Assembly: GCA_903813345.2 (NCBI GenBank)
Contig: CAIIXF020000008.1
Location: forward strand, 32,638,867-32,698,866
DNA from: Owenia fusiformis
Lineage: Eukaryota; Annelida; Polychaeta; Sabellida; Oweniidae
Direction: 5' to 3'
Length of the DNA stretch: 60,000 nucleotides
The notes under the pieces were generated by a model. The model saw only the letters and a program-made list of their open reading frames with translations, made no database searches and was not told the origin of the DNA. This document shows, piece after piece, positions 24,201-36,200 of the stretch. How positions within the stretch are numbered: the first letter of the stretch is position 1; each line of letters opens with the position of its first letter. The position numbers and the translations under genes are program-made.

Positions 24201-27200
24201 AGCTGATGAGACGAAAATCGGTGACAACTGAGGGTAACATCTGCGATTATATCTTTGGTTAAAGTTTCTTCCCACCCATTTCAAAACTATCAGTCGCAAC
24301 TTTAAAAAAGGATCCAAACGTCTAAAATTGTTCATAACAACCAACGCGTATTTATTTCATCTAATTCTTTAAACTCCCTAAACTTTGAATATAATGGTCT
24401 CAATTTTTCTATTGTTACACTTGAAATAACCATGTTTGTGTTCTCAGGCCCGTCGTAGCCAGGATTTGCCAAGGGCATTCACTTTTTGAAAAATTCCAGG
24501 GGAGTTCACTACAAGTGACAATTTTGGTGGTTCAAAATTGGCCAAAATCACTTAAAAAGTCATCGACCCCCCCCCCCCCCCCCTGGCTACTGGTTCTTTA
24601 TGCTTTAAAGAGTGTAAGCAATACAATCTGAACCTTTTATCCGCGGGACATTTTCCATTTGAAAGCTTTTCATTTCATTAGTTTTCTTCGATTATTTTTT
24701 CCAAATTACTAAAGTACAAAGCAGTGTAAAATATATGAGTTTGGAAATAGTTCCAGATACTTTCTTCTCCAGGGAATTGAGCAAATAAATTGACATTAGG
24801 AAAATAATCAGTCTTAACTTTGGAATAAGTAGAAGCTCAACCATTCAGAAATTTCCTCTAGATTTTGGACTCCGGGGATTGTCAGAATTATTACGCAGTT
24901 TGACCGGAAACACAGTCAGTGTCATAACGAACTGCTTCGATAAAGTAGATTGAGGTTCATAATCACGCGGTACAAACTTCGACCGTTGATTTATATTTTT
25001 GACCTACCAGGTGTATCAAGGATTGCGAGTCTCATACTGCACCGTTTTTCTTCAAACTTGTTCCATTCAAAGCAAAACAAAATTGCCTTTCTGTTGGTAC
25101 ATTGCTTTATTGAAAAGAGTCGCTCGTTTTAGCAGCGTTTTAGTCCCCATTTGTGAGAAGCCCTTCTAACAGCTGGGGACCCAAATGCCGCTGAAAGTAG
25201 GGACTCTGTATTGCAGAATAATGTACCAACAGAAAGGCATTTTTGTTTGAATAGAGAGGTTTCGCAAAACAAATTAGCTAAAACGTATCCGCATCCGTAT
25301 CTCATTACGTTTACGGATACGTATCTCGATAATTTTCGTTTCGCAGTTCGTTTTTTGAAGTACGTAATTTACTCAGGGACCCAAGTTCTGAGAAACAGCT
25401 AGAAAGTGAAAATGGATATTGGAAAGTATTACGCGAGGTTTTTTCAGTTCTTGTTGGAAAATTAGTTACTTTTATGATGTGGGGTGATATCTAGAGTTTG
25501 AGACTTGCGAAAATAAGATATCTTCATCTTTATACCCCCCGCCCTATAATTTTAGGGGGGTCAGAAGAAAATAGACTTTAATTCATAACTTTGGAAGTAT
25601 ATGAGATACAAACTTAATTTTTTCACCAAAATTTATGAAATAACATCAGTCATGAAGAAAAAATATTTTGAATGAAAAAAAGCTAATTTGCATAATTTAA
25701 CCCTTAAAGTGTCTTTCTAAGACTTAGAAGGAGAAATATGAGATTTCGAGCCATATGTCTCAAGAAAATGCTCTTACCTTTCTAGTAGGATGAGTTCAGG
25801 TGCCAAAAACAGCTTATCAAAGGATATATATCATTTTCTAATTGAAACTTTTTGTTGAGCCCTGCATTTTTAACACTGTTTTGACAGGAAGTCATACCCA
25901 AAATGAAAACTGAATAAAACAACATTCATCCTAAATGTAGACCAAAATACTTACTCAGACATGCAAAATGTTATTATAAGTAGTAATGCTGATCATTTCT
26001 AAGAAATTTAAGCATATAAATGAGACTTTTTTCGTAGATGATTAACTAGATTAAGAATTTCTCTATTTAGGAAGCTTGGTTATTTGGTGTAGTGGTTAAA
26101 GCTTTGGACTCAACCAGACTTTTATTCAAAAGATCTGGGTTCAAATCCCACGGGTGGAAGTAGTTTTTATTCTTTATTTTATTTATTTTTTTATTTTGAT
26201 CCACAATATTTCTAAAATGAATTTTATATATGGCACTTAAACCATATTTAGTACTCCAAGGGTTTTAATTTTTAGATGAAATCATGGAAAGTTACTTTAA
26301 ACTGCCATAAAAACTAGTAAATGACGAAATGATGTTATATCACATTTACTGTTATTGCCTTCATATGAAGTTATAACTTATGAAATAATTCCTAAATATG
26401 CATCTATATATGTATAATAAATGTGCAAAATATTAGAAGTGTATCTTACATAAAGACTGTGAAAAAAATTCTCCCCCTATCCAGATTTTTGAGGGGAGGG
26501 GTCAAATAAAAATGGACTTTAATTCATAATTTTAAAAGTATATGAGGTACAAACTTAATTTTTTCACCAAAGTTTATGTAATAACATCAGTAATTCAGAA
26601 AAAATATTTTTGATACGCAAATAAGCTAATCTGCATAATTTAACCCTTATACTGTCATAAAAACTGTTAAATGACGATGCGATAAAATACGACATTTACT
26701 CTAATTGACCTCTCATGAAGTTTTAACAAATAAAGTAATTCCTAAAAATGCATCTTTATATGTATAACAGATGTGCAAAATATTAAAAGTGTATCTTACA
26801 TAACGACGCTGAAAAAATTGTCCCCCTACCCAGATATTTATTTATTTATCAAATGGAAATGGACTTTAATTCATAACTTTGGAAGTATATGAGGTACAAA
26901 CTTAATTCTTTCACCAAAATTTATGTTATAACGTCAGTAATTCGGAAGAATTATCTTGATATGAAAATAAGCTAATTTGCATAATTTAACCCTTATACAG
27001 TCATAAAAAACGTTAAATGACATTTAGTGATGAAATACTAAATTTACTTTAATTGACTTCTCTGAAGTTATAACTTGTGAAATAATTCCTAGAAATACAT
27101 TTACAACGGGTATGCACAATATAAAAAGGGTATTGTATATAATGAGTGTGAAAAAATCTCACACCCTACCCTAATATTTTAGGGTTGGGGGAAGTTAAAA

Positions 27201-30200
27201 GAAAATAATAAACTTTGATTCATAACTTTGAAATCGTATAAGAAAGAGCTTATACATGTATTTCTTCGCCAGAATATTGAGAAATCACATCAAGAATGAA
27301 ACAAATATTACATGGAAACAATATTATACTACTAGTAGTAGTAAATTTATTAATTAAAGTCTAACACACTAAAGATGTTACATTAAGATACATACATGAA
27401 TTAAAACAATTCCTGGTTGATGCCAACCTATTAGAGACCATCGCATGTAACTATTTCACGCCTTTTGACTAACATATTTATCATACATTTTCCAAGTGTC
27501 ATTTGAACAGTTTTTTTCATTCATTATTATACAATATTTTCCAAGACTTGTATACATGTAAAAGTCACTATGGATATCAGTCATTTAGGCAAACAGACTT
27601 AATCGTTCATTTTCAAAGATATGACATTCTACTTTAAAGTGAGTTTCTGTCTCCATTGACTGTCCACATGGGCACGATCTCTGGTCTAGGGGAGTTGCGT
27701 TATTTTTGTTTATATTTCAATATAAAAACAAACTATCATTGGATGTATTACACTTGTTTGCAGCATCCAAAATGATATTAGAGCATTACCACTAACTATG
27801 GATGCATTTTTGGTTTATAACAATTATACATTTCAATGAATGCTGACAAACCACTTTTTGAGATTCCAGAGCCAGGAAATGGATTTGGATGTCAAGTGGT
27901 TCATATTACTCTTGAGACCATTAAAATGACCAAAAAACCGAAACTTGATATAACAAAAATCCCAAAGTCATTTTGCACATGCAAACGATACAAGGACAAA
28001 GCAATATGTTAAACCACTTGCTCATGTGCCACTGCAGGTACAGAATGTTTTGATGCATGTTCATGTGGCTCAAAGGAAAGTAAGTGTGGACGGGAATAAG
28101 TGGATTTACCCAAACATATATGATGACATTTCCACTGCATCAGGTAGCTACAACCTAGAATATGACACCAGTCCCCACAGTGACTCTGAATATGGTTCAA
28201 TAAACTTTAGAATTGTAATGGTTACCTTTTTAAGGGTTATTCTGAAACATTGCAAGTTCAATTAAACTCAATATATTCATACATTTAATCATTATGTGTA
28301 CACATATTATTAATAATAGGTGGCACCACGGGTGATGCTTAAATACCCGTACATATAGTAGTTAAATCATGAAGTATATCATTATGTTGTCAACGAATCA
28401 AACCGGAATGTAATCACAAAAGTTAGATTATAATAAATAAAGGTATGGGGGATCCATGATGCTCGTTTCATTTGAAGCCAAGAAGGTGCCATATGCCATG
28501 GGGAAATTTTATGAATGTGTAGCTTCATTAATTATTATTTAAAGATACCAGGCTACCGCATTGATGCAAATAATCGTTAAAAGTGTGATTCTTATAAAAT
28601 ATTAGTTATTAGACTCCAGATTGAAAATCTGGAGTCTATTGCTTTTGCCAGTTTTCTTATTATTATTATTCTCTCTTGTCACGTTTTCTCAGTAACTAGA
28701 AGACTTGGAGTAAATCTACTTACATGGTCAGTTAGGGTATGTGACCTAGTTTCTGGGAAATTAGGTCAAATTTTTATCTAGGTCAAAGGTCAAAATCTAG
28801 GTCAAATTATCATTTTGTCAATTATCTCTGTCATTTTTCAATATTTTTTCAAAATTTTTTTTTCAACGTGTAGCCAAGAAAAAGACGATTTGACGGTGAG
28901 TAACCAATTTTTTGATTACTTTTACCGATTTTGAGATATTGCGTCCGGAAAGTAGGTCAAACGAAAAAGTTCTCCAAATTCAACGTATGAGTTATGAAAT
29001 AAGTGTAAAATTTCCTCAGGAATCCAAATCTGCAAACCAAATTTCGATCTGACTTCCGGTTCGGAAGCTAAAGCGTTTTGAAATTCCTAAATTTGGTGCC
29101 CATGTAAAGCCAATGGGAAAAAAGACTTTTTCGAAGTGTAAAATACAAGATATAGACTGAGCACAGCTTAACATAATGAATGCCCATAAAAGAAGGGGAC
29201 CTCAAAAGCTACCTAGCTTCAAAATTTGGACACCAAAATGCCTAGGTCAAAATCTAGGTCAAATTCATAGTTTTTCCTTATTTTTGCGATTCTGGCACTA
29301 CACTTTTAGGATTTGCTTCAAAATTTTGTATACAGGTAGCAAAGAGTGTGCTAATAGTGAGAGCCTTTTGCCGTCAGAAAGTATTTTGACCCACTTTTGA
29401 GATATGGTGTCCGTAAAGTAGGTCAAAATAAAAATTTCTCATAATTTAACTTATGAGTTATGAATTAAGGGTAGAATTTTCTCAGGAATCCGAATCTGCA
29501 AACTAAATTTCAATCCGACTTTTCGTTGGGAAGTTATGGCGTTTTGAAAGCTCAAAAATCGCTAATTTTGGTGCCCCATGTTATGTCAATGAGAAAAAAG
29601 ATTTTTTTGAAGTGTAAAATACCAGATAAAGACTGAGTACAGCTTAAGATTCTGAAAATCTATAAAAGAAGGGGACCTCGAAGGCTATCTAGCTTTAATA
29701 TTTGGACACCAAAATCCCTAGGTCAAAATCTAGGTCAAATACATAGTTTTTCCTTATTTTTGCGATTCTGGTACTACACTTTTGGGATTTGCTTCAAAAT
29801 TTTGTATACAGGTAGCAAAGAGTGGGCTAATAGTGTTAGCCTTTTGCCGTCAGAGAGTATTTTGACCCACTTTTGAGATATGGTGTCCGAAAAGTAGGTC
29901 AAAGTAAAAAATTCTCCAAATTTTACATATGAGTTATGAATTAAGAGAAGAATTTTCTCAGGAATCTGAATCTGCAAACCAAATTTCGATCTGACTTCCG
30001 GTTCCAAAGTTATGGCGTGTCCGAAAAGTAGGTCAAAATAAAAATTCGCCAAATTTAACGTATGAGTTATGAATAAGGGGTAGAATTTTGTCAGGAATCC
30101 GAATCTTTAAATCAAATTTCGATCCGACTTCCGGTTTGAAAGTTATGGCGTTTTGAAATTTCGAGAAAAATCGATCTGATGTTATCCTGATAGAAAGTCA

Positions 30201-33200
30201 AGGAAAAAAGATTTTTTTGAAGTGTAAAATACGAGATATAGATTGAGTACAGCTTAAGATAATGAATTCCTATAAAAGAAGGGGACCTCAAAAGCTACCT
30301 AGTTTCAATATTTGGACACCAAAATGCCTAGGTCAAAATCTAGGTCAAATTCATAGTTTTTCCTTATTTTTGCGATTCTGGCACTACACTTTTAGGATTT
30401 GCTTCAAAATTTAGTAAACAGGTAGCAAAGAGTGTGCTAATAGTGTTAGCCTTTTGCCGTCAGAGAGTATTTTGACCCACTTTTGAGATATGGTGTCCGT
30501 AAAGTAGGTCAAAATAAAAAAATCTCCAAATTTAATGTATGAGTTATGAATTAAGGGTAGAATTTTCTCAGGAGTCCGAATCTTTAAACCAAAATACAAT
30601 CTAACTTCTGGTTAGATAGTTATAGCGGTTTGAAGTCTCGAAAAGTCGATATGATGATATCCCCATGTTAAGCCAATGGAGTCGAAGATAAAAAATGGAG
30701 AGTTGTCTAAATGTCTAAATTCTAGCTGACTCGATCAGCTTATTCTGGATGACTCAGCTTACAAGTATTCTGGATGACTCAGCTTAAAAAAAAGTATTAA
30801 ATCTGGAGTCTTAAATTGAACTTGTTCAATTTACATGTCTAGTTATTTTACCTTCCCCAAGGTTGGTATGGTCAGAATTATTATCTTAGATCTTAAGTAG
30901 TTTGGAGCAGCCCCCAGGTTGGCCCATGTACCTCCCTTGAGAGCCTACCCTTCTTACTGAAGAAACAAGAAATGGTATAGTCAACTAATGATTAATAAGC
31001 TAAGAGAATATGCTTCTTCAGTTTTGATTTAAGAAAAGAAATGGAATTTGACTTTTTTATTTCTTCTGGGAGATTGTTCCATATGGAGTAACCACTAAAG
31101 GCTATTGTTCTTTGCCATAATTTTCAGTTTTGCTTTAGGAAGGGTGAAGTTTGATTTGCCTCTAGTATTATATCTATGAAAATCTCCATGGGCATTGAAA
31201 TAGTTGGGAAAAATAGCTTCATAATTGTTGATATCATTTTCCATTTAAATGCTAGTATTAAGAAAGGATATATTGTCAAAGTCCTTACTTCATGTGAAGT
31301 CAATTTTAGTATAGAACCACTTTGCCTTATAATGATTCTCATGACTGTTTGAAGCTTAAATTATGCAAATTAGTTGAAATATAGTATTGTCCCCATGTAA
31401 TATTCGTTTCATTATTGATGTGATTTCTCAATATAAGCTCTTTCTTAAATTATTTCAAAGTTATGAGTTAAAGTCTATTATTTTCTTTAACCCCCCCCCC
31501 CCCCGAGCCCTCAAAATTATTAAGGTAGGGTGTAAGATTCTTTTCACACTCATTATATAAAATAACCTCTTTATATTTTGCATATCTGTTGTAAATTTTT
31601 TCTCGAAGTTATAACTTCATAAGAAGTCAATTAAAGTAAATGCCATATTTTATCACTTCGTCATTTAACGGTTTTTATTACTTTATAAGGGTTAATTATG
31701 CAAATTAGCTTATTTGCATATCAAAAAATATTTTTTCTGAATTACTGATGATATAACATAAATATTGGTGAAAAATTAAGTTTGTACCTCATATACTTCC
31801 AAAGTTATGAATTAAAGTCCATTTTCATTTTGACCCCCCCCCCCCCCTCAAATATCTTGTTAGGGGGAGAATTTTTTTCACAGTCGTTATGTAAGATACA
31901 CTTTTAATATTTTGCACATCTGTTATACATATATAAATGCAACTATATGAATTATTTCATAAGTTATAACTTCATGAGAGGTCGATTAAAATAAATGTCG
32001 TATTTTATCGTTTTGTCATTTAACGGTTTTTATGACTGTATAAGGGTTAAATTATGCAAATTAGCTTATTTGCATATCAAAAATGTTTTTTCTTAGTTAC
32101 TGATGTTATTACATAAATTCTGGTGAACAAATAGGTTTATACCTCATATACTTCCAAAGTTATAAATTAAAGTCCATTTTCAGTTGACCCCTCTGAAATA
32201 TCTGGGTAGGGGGAGAAATTTTTTCACAATCTATATATAAGATGCACCTTTAATATTTTTCACATCTATTATACATATAAAGATGCATTTTTAGGAATTA
32301 TTTCATCAGTTATAACTTCATATGAAGGTAATTACAGTAAATGTCGTATATTATCATTTTGTCATTTAATAGTTTTTATGGCGGTTTAAGGGTTAAATTA
32401 TGCAAATTAGCTTATTTTTGTTCAAAATATTTTTTTCTCCGTTACTGATATTATTTTGTAAATTTTGGTGAAAAAATTAAGTTTGTATCTTATATACTTC
32501 CAAAGTTATGAATTAAAGTTTATTTTCTTTTGACCCCCTCCCTTCAATTTTAGGGTAAGGGGAGAAATATTTTTCACAGTCGTTATGAAGATACACTTTT
32601 AATATTTTGCACATCTAATACACATATATAGATGCATTTTTAGGAATTATTTCATAAGTTATAACTTCATATGAAGGCAATTACAATAAAAGTTGTTTAT
32701 TATCATTCCGTTATTTAATAGTTTTTATGGCGGTTTAAGGGTTAAATTATGCAAATTAGCTTATTTTCGTTTGATATATTTTTTTCTGCATTACTGATGT
32801 TATTCTATAAATTATGGTGAAAAAATGAAGTTTGTATCTCATTTACTTCCAAAGTTATGAATTAAAGTTTATTTTCTTCTGACCCCCCTGAAATTATAGG
32901 GTGGGGGGTATAAAGATGAGGATATCTTATTTTCGCAAGCCTCAAACTCTAGATATCACCCCACATCATAAAATAAATATATTTTCCAACAAGAAAATGA
33001 AAAAATCTCGCGTAATACTCTCCAATATTCAAAAACAAAAATATTCAGGCTGGGTCCCTAAGTAATTATAAACGCATCTCAATCCCTGTTTAATAGTAGT
33101 GAAAACTAGGTTCAAATACCATTCAAAACACCATTGGGAGTGTCAGCTTTCAGAAGCACAACTCCAAAAGTATTTTTGGTGAGTGCAAAATTACATATTA

Positions 33201-36200
33201 ACCCTTTCATTCCTAAGGTGTCATTTATTAATTTCATGACATCAATTTCAAAATGAAGAATATCCTTTAGGCCAGAAAAGATTATTTCTAGGTTTACAAT
33301 AACCAATTCAGTGTCAAATTATACTTTTGAGAATATTTAAGGGTTTGAAAACAGATAGGCTGAATAGTGGTCATTAAGTGACGTGCAGTGACTGCATTAT
33401 GCCTCAAAATGCGTAAACATTTCTAAAATCACTTGCCATACTGCACATGGACCTTTAATTTCATGTTTTTGCAGCTGTATATTTTGGTAATAATTCAAGA
33501 TCAAATAAGTAAAAGAAATAGCGACTTGGGCAAGGCCAAGGCATTCGGAAACCATACGTTTTCACATAAGCCACCCCCTTTCCCCATACATAGGCTTTAG
33601 TTGAAAACCCATGCCTCATATAAACTAAGGAGGGGAGCAAAGTAACATATTTGATCATAGAAAGCGACACAAATATATCATTTGTGCAATAAAAGTATGT
33701 TTTGTATGAGAAATCAACAAAAAATATATTATGTAAAAAGATAAATTAGCATTCTTTTTCTTGAATTCATTGAACAACAGGGGACCAGCTCATCAGAGAA
33801 CGACGCGAAGCTAACGCCTATCATACCAGTTGAATATCTCTCCATCATAATACCCTATATCCCATTTGGGGTCTACACAGAATCAACTGATAAACCAACA
33901 GCATAATACCCTAAACCGGCCATTTGTTTCTTAACCCAATATAAACACCACAACCTGATCGGACACAGCCCACAACTCGACATATATAACCTATTACAAC
34001 CAAACACAACCTAGATCACCAATCATGCAACAGTACAATAGAACATAACCCAGTATCAAAATACACAGAACGCAACAGAGCATAACCCAGCACCAAAGCC
34101 AGCATAGCGCAACCTGACTTACAACCACCAAAACACAACCAACTGTCAGATTAACACAATATGTCACAACCCAATAATAAGACAACAAAGACAAACGCAA
34201 CCAATTGTGCACAATCCAACACTAAACAATAAAAACACAATCAGGCACAACCAATACAACACAACTGAACTAACAACCATGAAACCACATCGAACTGTGA
34301 AATTATCACCACACAATCTGGCACAACCCAATGGTAAACCAACAAAAGCAAACACAGCCCATTGTTCAAGTAACACAACACAATTTTTCAAAACCCAAAA
34401 CAAAACAATCAAAACAAAATCAGGCACAGGCAAAAAACACATTAAAATTGTAATACCGAGATACACAACTAACTTAACTCAATTGGAGACAAGACCAATC
34501 ACACAACACAATCAGACACAACAAGATACCGACTAGCCACAACCAGCTAGCCAACCAACATAACATATTCACAAGAGAAAACAACCCATTATAAGATTAA
34601 TATAACACAAAGGGACACAACCCGATACTACATCACCAGACTAACAACCATCAAAAGAGAACCGAGTCTCAAACGTACACAACACAATTCGGCAAAACCT
34701 ATACCTACTTGACACTAACCCACCATTACACAACCAGGCTTAACCAAATACTCAATCGATTTACTCAACCGCCATCAAAACACAATCAGACACAACCAAT
34801 AAACCACAACGAAACGTTGATACCGATTTACTCAACTAAGTAATTCCAACTGGAGACAATCGCACAAAACAATCGGGGACAATCCGATATCTACTGAATA
34901 TGTACTTGAATTACACCCCCCCCCCCCCCTTCCCTATCATCACAAGGCTGCTAATGAAGAACACATCATGGACCACTACCCAAGAGTTAGGAACATCTGG
35001 GGCCCCTACCGTGACTCATATGTAAGAGAGAAGATCCGTTAAAGGATCTGGATGTCAGGCCTGTCTTTACAAAATGAAAATAGGATCAAAGAAATATACT
35101 CTACCTGTTACATAATCATACTGAACACTTTTCTGGAGTTTTAAGCCAAAAAGCTCCCTTTGCCACAAGCTGGAAACGGGCAAGAGTGATGCGGGGCGCC
35201 ATCTTTAGACCCAATATCACATTCATTGTCGAGGTCAGGACCAAGCTACTGTACTCAAACTAAGCCCAAGACCCTGCTCTTTTTGAATTCGGAGCGTGAG
35301 TTAAGGCACAAAATATATATTCAAGTGGCCTAGCTGCTAACCATTGGTTTGATGTCCCTGAAAAATTACTACGATATTACTATTCACCCCAGAAACGATA
35401 GACCTTACATCTGCCTATTAGCAAATGTGACTAAAGCTTTATTCGTAAAAATTGCAGGCCCCTCGCTTATAATCAAATTTATCGGCAGATAAGGCTATAA
35501 CTTCATCAAAATTAGCACGATACACACGATAACATATGTGGGTTACTAAAATTATACATTTAGGGAAATTTTTATCAAGATATGAAGGACAAAATAGATA
35601 CGGAGACAACTACGCACAGAAAGTGTTAGTTTACGTACTTTCGGTATTGCTGTTGGTATCACAAACGTATTGAGTACACTTTTACTCCATCGATGCGTTA
35701 CGGATTTTGATACGGGTAGCTAAAACGTTGTGCGAAACATGTACACTGTAATTATTGCAATACCATTCCATACAGTGTAAAATGAATTGAACATACCATT
35801 TGAAAAACTCGATTTATTCCAAACAATAAACAAATTCATCACCAAATTTTAGTCAAATTATACACAGCACACTGTGCTTGTTCATATAGTGATATCTTTA
35901 GACTAAAAACAATATAATCGAAGGGTAAAATCGGATAAGTAAATGACCAACGTACAAAAGCCTCATTTTTCGTGTTTTCCGTATCATTTCACGTATAAAT
36001 TGAACTGACTACGCATAAATCTGGTAAATACGTTACGGATACGGATCCGTGGAGCTAAAAAACGTTTTGCGAAACCTCTCTATTGTCGGACCGAACCGTT
36101 TCGGTAACCAGCGTAATCGAGTGGATCACCAGTGTGGAAAGAACGGTTGAGAACTAGTTTGGTGTTATAGGGGGTACATGTATGTGTTTATTGGTTGAGA

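Larger units (their letters stand above)
25250..36084. mobile_element. 10.8 kb composite with perfect 21-bp terminal inverted repeats
   Basis: The ends 25250-25270 (aatagagaggtttcgcaaaac) and 36064-36084 are perfect reverse complements. The match continues more loosely inward for about 40 bp ('tagct..acg.atccg.atccgta'). Inside are two ~1.7-2 kb inverted arms (25363-27335; 31380-33070) enclosing about 4 kb of LINE relics and repeats, plus ~3 kb of A/C-rich and other sequence on the right. No transposase or intact ORF is seen. It may be one large non-autonomous transposon that took up other elements, or stacked insertions sharing a terminal family: a second right-end-like sequence sits at about 35692-35745. 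Confidence 0.6.

Noticed and set aside
24567-24583. Poly-C runs here and at about 19069-19082, 31491-31504, 31837-31847 and 34915-34929 as biological signals
   Set aside because: They sit at repeat borders and are prone to slippage and sequencing error. I draw no function from them.
26075-26160. Functional tRNA gene
   Set aside because: The acceptor strands do not pair and the anticodon-like loop has six bases, so it is listed only as a tRNA-like segment.
29774-30599. Repeated minus-strand ORFs with the shared ending KILSDGKRLTLLAHSLLPVY
   Set aside because: The similarity comes from the tandem DNA units of the 28611-30812 element. The frames are short, differ in length and show no known domain.
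34164-34536. 100-109 codon ORFs on both strands
   Set aside because: They arise from the A/C-rich block: Asn/Thr/Gln on one strand, Val/Leu/Cys on the other. No domain features.
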